This document shows positions 11,296-23,700 of a DNA stretch of 64,000 bases, one piece after another; within the stretch, counting starts at the first letter, position 1; each line of letters opens with the position of its first letter. Made by a program: the position numbers and the translations under genes. The notes beneath the pieces are model-generated. The model was not told the origin of the DNA and did not search any database. It was given only the letters and a program-made list of their open reading frames with translations. Source of the stretch: Diadema setosum (taxonomy: Eukaryota; Echinodermata; Echinoidea; Diadematoida; Diadematidae); assembly GCA_033980235.1 (NCBI GenBank), contig CM067075.1, positions 11,754,292-11,818,291 of the forward strand, read 5' to 3'.

Positions 11296-11795
11296 CCCAT
11301 AAAAATAAATATAAAAATAAAACAAAATAATCGAACCGCTGCCGTGCTCGGTATAAACAGGCCTTAACTTCTGTCATAATAAGACGGTTAGGCAGTGCCC
11401 TAAACCTTTTGGTCAGCTCACTACGACGGGGCTTGAATTTCCGAGGTCCACGTCGTTAGCTGGGAGTATAGGTGTAGCTCTCGTGGAATGATATAGGCTA
11501 GCGCTTCTCATCAACCAGTATGCCGAGAAGTCCTCGCATCTGGTGTATGGGTGGCGAAGTCGGCCAAAAATAAAACAGAAAAGATTATTATGTGATCTAA
11601 CAGGGCCTCAAAAAATAAGACAAATAGAGATGTCGCTATGAAATAAGGGTCAATAATAAGACTGATATGCTTCCGTTGTATCGCATTATTCTCCCTTATT
11701 AGGTATGTTTTACATCTTGACAGTGTGACTGTGAGACATGATACGGACGAACCGACGGACGGAAGGAATGAAAACCCGAAAGCATAAGAAAGCCA

Positions 11796-12450
11796 ATGTG
11801 TGGGCCTCATAGGGATGTGAGACCTCCCTTGCCTCGCGGGTTGAAAGGATGTACATCTAGTGGTCGGGAATATTCCGGAGGATCAACCTTCGAGATCAGG
11901 CCCCGGCGTCAGTGTACAATAGGATGCAGTGATAGAGTTCCACCAGTACCAGACCGCCTTTTTGGATCTTTTTTGAAACTTTCTTCAGTGTCATTATATA
12001 TATAGCTATTTGTCAGCTTCGCAATCTGCAACGTGAACGATGCTGCGTTCTCGGCGGAACAATGTTTGTTGATTGAGTATAGGTCAAAACGAAGGTCAAA
12101 TCGGGTCAGGAGAGGTCGTACAGAATCTTGAAGAGGATACTGACATGACAGAAAAGAGATATTTTCCGGTACGTCTTGGGACTGCCATTACGTGGTTTAG
12201 GCCTGCTTGCTTTAGGCAGAGCGTTGACAGTTCCCTTTCGCCAGGTCTTATTATGGGTGTCAGTTTGTTGAGGCAGAAGAAAAAGAATTCTAGGTCATTT
12301 CTGACACCTTTGGCCGCAGTGTACGAGTAGGAACTCTGATGATACGGCCCGGCCGGTTCCTATGTTGTCTGGCCCACACTGGGCTGTAATTCCAACTCTT
12401 CATTATACCTTTTGCAGCGGATAGACTTTTTTTTTAGGTGTACGTTTGGA
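11796..12450. other. Intergenic stretch, possible decayed retroelement remnant
   Basis: Slightly more GC-rich than its surroundings, with several mid-length open frames on both strands (for example around 12,073-12,330), but no domain that can be recognised. A short GTGAGACCTCCCT palindrome half lies near 11,817. Confidence 0.2.
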
Positions 12451-12705
12451 GGATATTGACAGAAGGATGTCTGTTCCAGGACGAGTAGCCACACTTTTGT
12501 TGGTTATCTTGCTTGATGAAGCGGACATGGTTATTATTTGAGATCTTAAAAACGACCTAGCTAGGAGCTGCTCAGTGGCAGTTGTGTTGGTCTACTTCGT
12601 GGGCTTCTGCATCTGATGAAATTGAACTCGTCCAAGCTTTTGTAAAGTTGCGGAATTAAAGTTGATATGTGCCTTGGACTGTACGTCTCCTCCGCATTGC
12701 CTTAT

Positions 12706-12746
12706 GAGATGTGTGTGTGTGTGTGTGTGTGTTTGCGCGCGTGTGT
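12706..12746. repeat. (TG)n microsatellite
   Basis: About 13 TG units followed by GCGCGC and more TG. Confidence 0.9.
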
Positions 12747-13397
12747 ACAAAATGGGATCCATTAACTCTATCAACTATTAAAATTTTTGAGGAGTCCAAT
12801 GTGTGTCATTCAAATTTAATGTAAATAAATCTTTGCTTACTTATCTTCATGCAGTGAACATTTTATACTTTTTTTATTTCTTGTTTGTTTTATTCTAAGC
12901 ACGGCTAATACCTTCCTCCTCACAAGTTCAGCAAGTAGAAAGTCGTTGTAACGTATATCACACTACTCATCTCAATTGGCTCTATGCACCGGCTGCGGAA
13001 GCTTTGAGGAACTGCCTTCTTTGCTATATAGGCGACCAGCATGTACCCCACCCCCACCACTAACTATTATTTAGGGTACGCGTATGATAATCATATAAAT
13101 GTATATTCATATAATGATACGTAATATATGATATGACACAATAATATGGTATAAATTCTTGAACTATTTTGTCTGTTAATTTTCAAATTGTTTTATAACC
13201 TCCTTTTTAAATTTCTGAGGAATCCACGTGTCAATATAATGTATATGCAAATGATTCTTTGCATATCTCGAAGTGATAATATTCAAGAAGAATTCGTGTA
13301 GAAAAGAATCTCTCTCTCTAAAAAAAAACAAACAAACAAATGATCTAACGAAAAATATGCTGCTGGGGGAAGTGAATTCCTTTGGATATTGCTAATA

Positions 13398-14371
13398 CAC
13401 TCAGCAAAAAAAAAAAAAAAAAGAAGAAGAAGAAAGTAATCACTTTTTCAAGTCCATATTTCTCATAGAATTTTTAGCTAAATGTTAACGTATCATATAC
13501 CATATATGAAAGGGAATTTAATCACCTATCAACTTGGTGAGTCAATAAAAGGAAAAATTAACGCATGAGTGAACATCTTTGTTTTTCTCTTTCAAGGCAT
13601 AAAAGTACAAATTGCAGAAATGAACAAGTTGTCATTCATGCGTAAATGCTCTTTCATGTAACAATAAGAACAAAAGACAAATTGAACACAATTAAAAAAC
13701 ATGAATTCAGTCGAAAAATTTACCTATGATCTATGTAATATCTTTGAAGCCCAAAAGAACAGTAAACTGCTGAAAATAAAGAAGGAAAATGAAGAATTTT
13801 CTGCCAAATCCCAATTCAAATAGAATAAGAGAAGAAGCAATATTAACAAAAACGGTACCATTTTGAATTGATTTCTCAAATTAGGAAAATTTTGAATGAT
13901 ATCGGGTTCTTAGATTTGTCTCATGAATTCTAAAATTATCAAATTGAATGAATTAAATAAAGACATTCTGTTCATGTAATCATCTTTGTTCCCTTACACC
14001 CTATGTCATATGAAGTTTCCCACTCTGATTTTGTTTGAGGTTATAAGGATATAAAGAGAACGAAAACTTATTTTTTGCTATTTCATTCATGTCTCTCATT
14101 GTGTGAAACTGGTCTTTTATTATCATTGTTATCTTAAAGGATATTTGCAAGTGAAAGACAACATGTCAATTTTTACACATATTACTGCTGTGCTTTGGAG
14201 GACAAAAACAAATGTGTTCACTTGTGCGTAAAGTTTTCCTTTATATTGATCTACTAGGTTGAAAGCCAATTAAATGACCTTTATTATGGTATATAATACA
14301 TTAATTTTCATCACAGTCTTCTATGAATATTATGAACTCGAAAATTTGTTTACTTTTTTTTTTGCTGAATG
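13398..14371. mobile_element. 974-bp MITE with CAGCAAAAAAA ends and TA flanks
   Basis: Left end TA|CACTCAGCAAAAAAA...GTAA and right end TTAC-TTTTTTTTTGCTGAATG|TA are inverted repeats. The AT-rich interior has no transposase frame. A TA flank fits a Tc1/mariner-type target. Confidence 0.65.
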
Positions 14372-15049
14372 TACATAATTACTGAACTGCCTCTACGCCA
14401 CGTGTACCTACTTAAATATACACGTCTTCCACTATCTCACCTTCCCCTCATAATTTCGGTATTAAACGATACGAGGAGGCAATCACGAGATCAAGTTTTT
14501 GTGTATGCTCACTTTTTATTTCATTGTCGCACACACCACGCACATGCACACAAACACGAAAGGACATAATCATATTTTAGTAGTTATACGTGCTTCCCTG
14601 TATAGCTCATTTTGCGTCTAAAGAGGATATCTGTGTCATGCACATTATACGCTATCCTGATTATGGAAATGAAAGTCGGCGAAGTTCAACTCTTCTGTCG
14701 TGAAATTTATAGGTCCCTCGACTTCCAGAAGTTGACTTCTGAGGATGAAAATGATCTTTTTAACTGGCCTCTTCTTGATTTGTTTGATAAAGATATGTAT
14801 CACAGATTCTACTTACTTTCATCTGTCCTTTTTCCTACAGCCACTATCTCCGCAACTTTAACTTAAAAGGAAACTTGTTGCCTTTTGTGGCGTCATCAAC
14901 AGTATGGTGAGCTGAAATACATGCATCAAAATGCTGAACATGACGCATCTGACCCTGCGTGTAACAGAACATGCATCTCAGACCATTAGGTTACAGGTTT
15001 GTTTTTTGTTTTTTATTGCTATTACACTGATATTATTATCAGGAGGTTA

Positions 15050-15265
15050 TCTATTCCAAGGGTTCGTTAATCCGAAAACGAAATAGAGTTTTTTATTCCG
15101 AAGATTCGTTAATCCGAAAATGAAATCTGGTTCGTAATTCCGAAGGGTTGTTAGTATGCCACTTCTTTTCATTTTCGGATTTACAAACCTTATTTTATTT
15201 ATGGAGCAACGAACCGTATTTCATGTTCGGATTAACGAAACTTTTCGGAATGCCCAATATCACCC
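15050..15265. repeat. GTTCGTTAATCCGAAAATGAAAT array
   Basis: Fourth array of the CCGAA/TTCGG family; it again reverses orientation partway (near 15,165). Confidence 0.78.
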
Positions 15266-15350
15266 GAACACTATGGTAGTCATCGCCAAGTTGAAAATGT
15301 TCCAGGCTTGAGTCTACGGAAAGAGAAAGGTGTGGAATTGTATAGTATTT

Positions 15351-15597
15351 GAAGAGTTTGTTTGCAAAAACCGATAAGTCCATATTTGCCAAATGGAGAT
15401 ATTTGCGATTAAGGGTCAAGAAAAATAAAGAGAATAATAAGAAAATGTTTGCTTCTTTTGACCATATCTTCAAAAATATAGCTTTATATGTAGTAACCAA
15501 TATATCATTTAAAAGGTATTATTTTGTACTTTATGAAAGAGATCTTACTTCAAAATCTTCAAAAATGGACTTATCGGTTTTTGCAAACAAACCCTTC
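15351..15597. mobile_element. 247-bp inverted-repeat element
   Basis: Arms of about 35 bp: GTTTGTTTGCAAAAACCGAT at the left and its inverse at the right, around an AT-rich centre. Small frames over both arms are mirror images of each other and not genes. Confidence 0.65.
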
Positions 15598-16674
15598 ATT
15601 TGGAAACCCGTTTTGCTTTTATTATAAGTTCCTGGCTACGGCAAGGTCCATGCCATCAGGGGCTCGACACTAGCGGCGGCCCGGGGCCACTAAAAAATTA
15701 TGTCGGGCTACCAGATTAAAATATATATATATATATTTCTGTACCCCAAACGGACAACTTAGATTTAAAATAGGTTTTATGTTTCCATTTATTTTTGGCC
15801 AATAACATTGTACTTCTCTTTCGGGGAATTAAGATTTCAAGTTTGAAGTTGTTAGTAGCCTGAATGGTCCATCAGAGAAATAAGTTAGTGTCGAGCTGTG
15901 AATTAGGTATATTGTTGTCCTATTTTATTTAATTTTACTATTGATGATGTCTCGGAAGGCAAGAAAATTGTCTTCTTTGCTTGTTTGTTTGTTTGTTTTG
16001 TTTGCTTGCTTGTTTGTTGTTGTTCTTGTCAGAAGTGGAACCTCTACTGCAAGCACGGAAATTTTAAAGGGATTGTAGTTTTGGTTTAGACCTAACTTCA
16101 GGTTTCTAACATTTTTGTGAGATAATGAGAAACCTCTTATCAAATATGAAAGAGGATGTAATTCCAAGAGGAATTCAACATTTAAGCGGATATGTCGGGG
16201 AAATCTGTACGGAGAAGATGACACTACTGACGTCACACGATTGTACATCCTTCCATGTCAAATATACAATGTGTGTAAAGCGTTGTTGTCATGGACTGAC
16301 AATGATAACCATGCACGCACACACTCACACCCGCATACAAACACACACACAGAGGCACAAACAGAAATGCATTTCTACTTCTTTTTTGGTGACATGAACA
16401 CGTATATATATACACATATATAATCATATATATATATATATATTTTTTTTTTTGGGGGGGGGGGCGGTTGGGGTGAGATCGGGGTTAAATTACATTGTCA
16501 ACAGGCTTTTTAATGACTAGACGATCTCCAATCAGTTCAGCCTTGAAGGTCAAGTATACTGTTTTGGGTAGGCCCTTCAAAATGGAAATTTGTGATGAGA
16601 ACGGTACTCGTGCAAGTCATATGGTGATGCATTTATGACAATTCGAAGAATTTTGATATTCCCATAGAAACCCA

Positions 16675-17450
16675 TGAGTATGTTACTTGCTTCCTTTTGA
16701 CAAATTATTATAGATTTGGAGCAAACATGAAAAAATCTGGCAAAAGGAAGCATGTGACAATCATATCATGAATATGTTATTTGCTTCCTTTTGCCAAAGT
16801 ATTATAGATTTGTAGCAAACATACAAACCTGGCAAAAGGAAGCAAGTGACAATCATATCATAAGGATGTCACTTGCTTCTTTTTCCCGAAGTATTTTAGT
16901 TTGTGTGCAAATAAAAATAGTTTGGCAAAAGGAATCAAGTGACAGTCATATTTGATCATGAGGTTGTAACTTGCTTCCTTTTGCCAATTTATTTCAGATT
17001 TTTAGCAAACATGGAAAAACTGGCAAAAGGAAGCAAGTGACAATCATATCATGAGAATGTTACTTGTTTCCTCTTGCCAAAGTATTATAGATTTGTAGCA
17101 AACATAAAAAAATTGGCCGCAAAAGGAAGCAAGTGACATTCATATCATGAGGATGTTACTTGCTCCCTTTTGCCAAAGTATTTTAGATTGTGTGTAAATA
17201 TAAATGATTTGGCAAGGGAAGCAAGTAACGAACATATCATTGGTTGTAACTTGCTTCCTTTTGCCATTTTTTTTTCATGCAACGGTGCACTTGCTTCCTT
17301 TTGCCACCCGAATATCTCAGAAATGGGCCAAAATTGTAAAACTTTTGGATTTTTCAGTTAGATAGAGCATGCCTAAATTATGCCAAATCAATAAAAAAAA
17401 AAAAAAAGTCATTATCCATACAAATGTCACTTGCTTCCTTTTGCCAAAGT
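16675..17450. repeat. 94-bp satellite in which each unit is a hairpin
   Basis: Units begin near 16,685, 16,779, 16,871, 16,969, 17,061, 17,158 and 17,249, with shorter remnants at 17,288 and 17,425. Each has ACTTGCTTCCTTTTGCCA, a ~35-base AT spacer (ATTATAGATTTGTAGCAAAC), the inverse TGGCAAAAGGAAGCAAGT, then GACAATCATATCATGA. The stem is about 18 bp, and spacers vary more than arms. Confidence 0.88.
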
Positions 17451-18650
17451 AGGGCAGTATTGATATACGGCCATTTAGGGCCTATCTTGGGATCAAACTT
17501 CACCTAACAGGGATGAGACAGAAATGGAATGGAATATCATATCGTTAATGATTTGCAGAATAGTAAATATCCATGAATCAAGGATTAATAATGTGCAATG
17601 TCTTTGGCGAGCAATGCCGTATAAAAGTGTAGAAATCTACTCGGCTCGCATCGAAATTCGCTGCACTTGCGCTAACATACATTTTGAGAAAACATAGTAT
17701 GGATTTACTCCATCAATATGTTTACGACAGGACTGGTGACCAGTAAGCCTATGCAAGGGGATTGCGCACCTTTGATATTGCAAGGTATATGTACAGTGTA
17801 GAAGGACCGGAGCTGATGGGTGAGCTGGGGTGAAGGTGGGGAGTGTCTACTAAAGTGTATTGACATTAAAGGGAAGCTTCTCAGCGTAATGCAGTCAGCG
17901 CATCAGCTTATATAGGTCTATAGTGATTATTTCTGCATAATTATACAGACTTACACTTTTGTCTTTAGCTAGTATACATGGGTTCAATATTTCGTATTAA
18001 GGAATGCCACGAATCACAGGATGTAAACAGAAAAAAAAGGTCACCCATGTTGATCAGACATAGGCATAATTTCAGCCATCTCTTTCTCCCAGCTAGATTT
18101 TCGGGGATCAGTGTGTAATAAGACAGCGGTGAAATTCGTCTCATGGTAAAAGTCTCACGCTGCTTTCGCGTGATACATGGCTGCCCTGAGCCATAGATAA
18201 ACATCATGGTAACCTATCGAGCATCCATACAAAGCAGGTTAGAGTCCATACCACTGGGTTCATGGTTCAGGGAATTTAAATTCCATCAAACAACTCCATT
18301 TTTTTTTTCAAATACAGGTAGCCCCTACACCATAACACGTACATGGGTGCCTGGATGCAAGATTTATTGCCCCGTTATGTGTAATTGCATGTTATATACG
18401 TCCGGTATTGAATAGTGTACTGCAAAACCATCCCTTTTATTGAACCCTGACCCTGCAGTGTACATGTTTACTTGTTATCTACCTGTCTTCAGTAGCTACC
18501 CTTATTTGTTCTATTTTCATGGATGAAACCACGTACTTTACAAATCATAGTTCTGCTCAGTATCGCAATGTTTATAGACATCACCTTTTGAGGAACCGGG
18601 CCGGAGACGCAATGTTTCAAACCGTCAGAAAGGGGGGAGGAGGTAATTGA
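17451..18650. other. Intergenic stretch with no recognised feature
   Basis: No exon, RNA gene or clear repeat found; only short unrelated open frames. Confidence 0.45.
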
Positions 18651-18667
18651 AACTGATCCCTGTCCCT

Positions 18668-18701
18668 GTCTCCTGCTCCTCTTCCTCCTCCTCCTCCTCA
18701 A

Positions 18702-18738
<37 letters not shown>

Positions 18739-18776
18739 GTCGTCGTCATCATCATCATCTTCATCATCATCACTAA
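18668..18776. repeat. (TCC)n/(CAT)n trinucleotide microsatellite
   Basis: TCC units followed by some 20 CAT/CGT units. The poly-Asp and poly-Met frames are artefacts of it. Confidence 0.93.
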
Positions 18777-18953
18777 ATTTATCATGCAAATGACTTCTCA
18801 ATCTGACATAATTTCCAACTTGTAATAGTTTTAGTGAAGTAAAATAATGTACCATATTTTGTTTCCTGTAATTCTTTTATGAAACCATTTCTCGGGAGGA
18901 AAAACTGACATAAGAGCTTTTGAACTTGAAAAGAGTTGTACACACAAAAAGAG

Positions 18954-18984
<31 letters not shown>

Positions 18985-19034
18985 AAACATTTGCGACCAG
19001 ACTTCTGCATTATAAGTCTTTTGGACTGTTTTGG

Positions 19035-19560
19035 ACACCAACACCAAAATGCAAGGACCTGCATGATGGATTTCATTTTTATACTGAGTGCTGCCATCAA
19101 GTGACTCTATCCGAGTGTCCAATGCAAATCCTTTGATTCAATGATGTGGCATAGCGCCCTCTGTAGGTATCTACTTGCCAGGGTAGTAAAAGACCGCTGC
19201 AGCACCCATCCCTGTTTCAATGCACATTGAAATCATTCCATCGTCTCTTGAGAATGATAAGGGCGTTAAGTTGTCACTAAACCCATAGTGTTCGAGACAA
19301 CTTAACGCCCTTCTCATTCTCAACAGACGCCATATGCCCCGTAGCAAGTGAAAAAAAAAAACAGAGAGGAAGGAAAAAATGTCTCGTAATGTGTACATGT
19401 ATCATTACAAAGCATGAGTAAGCCTTAATCAACCATGTGTGCAAGCTATTTTAATACTGTATACCCCCTATATATTATACATGTATTTCACACCTAGATA
19501 CCATAGCAACCATGGCAATGAAATGAGGAATAAATTTCATCCCCTTTAAAGTAACAAATC
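19035..19560 (-). pseudogene. ACAA1: Duplicated ACAA1 terminal exon with flanks, broken
   Basis: About 525 bp matches 50,150-50,585 collinearly, including intron upstream of the exon and 3' flank. It is therefore a genomic duplication, not a processed transcript. The exon part is 19,171 (stop) to about 19,340. Three lesions are visible: the acceptor AG is changed to GG, a 90-bp hairpin is inserted at 19,241-19,330 after MISMC-coding sequence, and the catalytic CIGTGMG reads CIETGMG. No other ACAA1 exon is found nearby. It lies 1.1-1.6 kb upstream of GHDC copy 2. Confidence 0.88.
19241..19330. mobile_element. 90-bp palindromic insertion in the ACAA1 pseudo-exon
   Basis: Absent from the intact exon at 50.3 kb, so the insertion boundaries are visible. 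The arms (CGTCTCTTGAGAATG ... CATTCTCAACAGACG; GGGCGTTAAGTTGTC ... GACAACTTAACGCCC) pair almost fully around a ~20-base loop. A CCA triplet flanks both sides and may be a target duplication. Confidence 0.7.
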
Positions 19561-19872
19561 GCAGTGCGGGAATCTTCATTCATGAATCCGAAGGAATCCG
19601 TGTCTGCCGAATATAATGCAGGTGTCAAGATGCCCTCCGCTCAAGCGCCTCTGTTTGTTCACATGACCTACAACTTCAATGGTTTATCTGACTCGCTTCG
19701 CTCGTAACCAGAATTTTCGTTTCGATATCAACTCCACGTACTCACTCCAACAGCACCGGAGCCACCAAGTGGCTGTTCGTTGTCTTGTCTGCTACCCTTC
19801 ATTCGAGGGTCATTTTTATTCATTGCCTTAATATTATTTTGAACCATTTGACCTTTGGGCAAATACCTGGGT

Positions 19873-19873
19873 T

Positions 19874-19915
<42 letters not shown>

Positions 19916-19999
19916 CGTGTGTGCGTGTGTGCGTGTGTCCGTGTGTGTGTGTGTGCGTGTGTGCGTGTGTGTGCGTGTGTGCGTGTGTGCGTGTGTGTA
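19873..19999. repeat. (TG)n/(TGCG)n microsatellite
   Basis: About 125 bp of TG with regular CG interruptions; alternating purine-pyrimidine throughout, so Z-DNA prone. Confidence 0.93.
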
Positions 20000-20499
20000 T
20001 TTGTACCAGGATGATAATGATGATATCGAGTGAGTCCATGATTATGTCAAAATATGTGCGGAACGCATTATCGTCCGAGCTTCACACCTCCCCTTTGCCC
20101 AATTTTTACGACCTTGGACAACGCTAAAACTAATCACGATTGGTGATCTTTGTCCCCTTCGGATATCATTGGACATTAATACTCTGAATGGATGATTAGA
20201 TAAAAAGTTTTTTTTTTCTTTTGGTCATCTTTGTATGATGTTTATTTACCTGCCTTCGCTGGCCCGGTGATTACCTAGATTCATATCTATATGCTCATGG
20301 TTTAAAGACGCATATAGATATCAGTAAGTTGGACGGTTGGACAGCAGGAATTAAAAAAGAAAATGCTGAAGGTGTTAAATGTCAATGTCTCTCTTTTCAA
20401 ACGCGTGTGACGTCATGAATGACCTGACCAAAAATAGAAATCATGCGATAAATTGATGCTCGTTCTGTATAAGGTCATGGTTCTCGCCCACTAATGGGA

Positions 20500-20644
20500 C
20501 GTTAATGTCGCGAGAGTGAGCGTATTATACACAGTAAGTCATTTCAGGACGATCGCCGGATCAGGAGCGGATCATCCCGGTGCATGTCTCGTATGTCTAT
20601 AACAAGAGACCGACTGCTCTGAAAACTCTTCATCTTTTTAAAAC
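20500..20644 (+). promoter_or_regulatory. 5' leader/promoter region of GHDC copy 2
   Basis: Shares CGATCGCCGGAT, CGTGTCTCG-like and TCATCTTTTTAAAA blocks with the copy 1 leader in the same position relative to the ATG. No TATA box at a convincing distance. Confidence 0.4.
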
Positions 20645-20765
20645 ATGGCGGCGTGGACATTTCGTACAAAGTCAGGCTGGTTTTCTTGGCTGTGTGTCTG
20701 TCTCGCTTGTTGGTTTATTTGGGCTGGTATCCAGTCCGACAATGGATGGAAGTCCCTGCTATGCG
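20645..20765 (+). CDS. GHDC: GHDC copy 2, exon 1
   Basis: ATG in the context aaacATGGCGG opens 40 codons (MAAWTFRTKSGWFSWLC ... KSLLC plus one base), followed by GTGAGT. The exon, part of its leader and the first ~110 bases of intron match the copy 1 region in inverted orientation. The splice to 37664 restores Val-Ala-Leu-Gly. Confidence 0.86.
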
Positions 20766-23700
20766 GTGAGTCATTCATAATAAGATGCTCGAGAGAAGTG
20801 AATGCGGAGTAAACTTCCTATTTCATTAAGAAAAAAAAAATGATCTCGTTCTATTTAGTGAGACTCAATAAAGAAAATGAAACCCAAACGTATAAATGTA
20901 TGTGTAGCCCAGCCAGTTGGCTATTAAAGGGGCTTTACCAAATACCAGTTTATGTAGTCCTTTGATTTTATTCCATCCTTTGTGCCCATCTACAAACTGG
21001 AAGCACATTTTGATTTATTTGACTTAAGCTATTACTTTGTTCCATCTATCTCTCAATGTGTTCATTCACGACCAACACCCTCTCACTAGAGGTCATGCGG
21101 TCTCCCTACTGGGGTCAGAAACTATAAATCATCCCTTATTTATGAATCATACAGGAACTGCCCATTCACATAGTGTTTCTGAGCTCAGTCTGTTACTACA
21201 CCTAAAGATCATATTATTTCAATGTGAATTCCCCCATATTACTCCCACAGGCTATCCCATTCACACAGATAGCAAAATCTAAAACAAAGTTTATCTTCCT
21301 TGTGTGAATAATGTAGTCTAGGCCACTGACCGGCCAAGCCCAGAGTAAATGGCGACCTTTGTCCTAAAACTTGGAATCATTAATGACTGAGGTCAGAGTA
21401 AAGAGAAACCCAATGGAAGAGAAAGTAAAGAAATGGGAGATTATGCAGACCTCTACCCCAACCACAATAGCAACCACTTCGAAGGGTTTGTAAATAAACC
21501 AGATGCATCAATGGACAGTTCAAGGCAAGTCATGGCTTAGTAATCATTTTTTTGGAAGAGTTTGGAAGGAAGATAGGCAGAGCCAAAGAATATTCGACCA
21601 ATCAGAATTTGTTTTATACTTTATGCCCAACCTAAAATGTAATCAACCAATGGTACTCGACAACCATCAGTGACTGACATGTAAAGCTAACCAATTAGCG
21701 TATGAGTTGTAGAGAGAGGGTTTTAATATTAATGAAGATTGTTTAGGATGGAGGTGATATGAGATGTGGAGGTGAGAGAAAATGATAACTGAATGCGATT
21801 TCTCCTTTGGACTCGGAAGGGAGCAGTCATGCCTCCCAAATCCTTATAATCCAGAGCAAGTTTTCCTTTTAGACTCTGAAGGGAGCAATTATATCTCCCT
21901 AACCCTGCGAACCTCGAGCAATGCCTTTCTGAGACTTCTTCTCGGGACTCCAGAGGAGCAGAAATGTTCCAAGCATCTTAAAAGTTGCATAACTTCTCTA
22001 CAAATTTTCAAAGGGATCAGTCTCGCAACGTGAAAATTCAATATGGTACCTTCCTGAGGCTTTGTATCAACTATGTACAGCTCCTATTTTCATCTTATGT
22101 ACACTTGAGATGCTTGTCTGATTTTCCTGACCCCGGGAGCGGATTATGTCGCATCAGCAGTTACAATTGATGCTTTTGGACTTCGACAAAAGACATTGAT
22201 TTACATCGTGTCGTGCCCATGTTCCTGTTGCCTATTCAAAGTCGACACCGAGTACCCGAACAAATTTGATGGAGATTGGACGTCCCGACGAACACTCTAG
22301 ACCCCTTTTTGGAGCCAAGCCTGGAGCGCCGCTGCCTTTTAACATTGAGGATCCAAACTATGGAGACGCCTCCTCCCAGTTTCGCGTTTCGCTGAAATTA
22401 TCTAATTCAGACCCGTAGCCGGGGGGGGGGGGGGGGGGGGCGCGTCGGGTGCGTACGCACCCCCCCCCCCCCCCCATTCTGAAACTGCAGAAAGGTCCAC
22501 TTTTTCATAATAACGGTTTTTAGCAATTCTCAAGATAACAATCCAAATAAATATAAAGACACAATATATGCTACGTAAATGTGGAAGAGTACGTTTAACA
22601 ATGTTAAAAATAATTGTACGAAACCATTTTGTTGTATGAAATATCGGATCGTCCCCATGCACACAAACACAAATGTTATGTATCAATTTGTGCGAGCTAT
22701 TACATATTGAAAACTTTCGGTCATCTGCGAAGCCGCGCTTCCGCGCGAACGCTACAACACGTAAAACGGGTCAAAAATCGACGCATTTTTCCACAAAATC
22801 TGCCATAACTTTTAAACTGTTTAAGAAGCAAACTTGGGGCGCCCGGATTCTGAAAGTGGACACTTTAGGGATTATTTATGTGTATATATCTTTATTGTAA
22901 CATTTGTAGCAGTGACGCAAATTAGATCAGAAAAGTACCTTATGAGTAGAATTCGTCGTTGACACCACGAAGTGGCACTTTGGCCAAAATCGCGTAGAAA
23001 ATCAATTTTCCGTTTTCTTCATTTTTGTTATGTATTTGTTATTCTCTATCATTTCACAGAATCTCAGGTCAGAATTATGCTTATTTATGCAAAAATAAGT
23101 ATTTCTACAAGTGGCACAATGCACAAAAACGCAGATCAGTAATTTCACAAAGGTGGCACTAACGAATGTGCCGCTTCGTGGAATTAATTGCTCTGTGTGT
23201 TGCTTAGTTCACGAAGTGGCACAGTACATAGATGCCCTGTGTTAAGACGTGCTACGCGCACCGTACGCGGACCACTTGCAGCGAAGCTACGATATCACGT
23301 CAATATCCAGTGAAAGACCAAGAACCATGGGTAGATTTTAGTCATCTGTGAAAATAGTGTTTATTTTGTCGTACTTTTGGCTATCCTGGGTTTTAGGGGT
23401 CTAAATTATTTTGGCATACTTTTATTTTGACTTGACATTACAACGCTATAATAACGTAACATTAGTTCAAGACAAGGGTCTGATATTCATACTGTAGAAC
23501 GCAACTTTCAAGTTAACCTAGGCCCACGTACTGTGATCCGTGTATGCTGTGAGTTATCAACACCCACCCCCCCCCCCCCCCAGAAAACATAAATTAAATT
23601 CACGCTTTGCCAGCATTACCCTTTTTATTTTTCTGGAGAAACGTCTGCCTATTTAGAACTTCCGCCTTTTTATTTGCTTGTCAGTTGCGTAGAAGTCAAT

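Noticed and set aside
12073..12330. 85-residue frame as a gene
   Set aside because: No recognisable domain, no splice support and unremarkable composition; may be retroelement debris at most.
16675..17450. CRISPR array
   Set aside because: Regular hairpin repeats, but the genome is animal, the spacers are similar to each other, and there are no cas genes.
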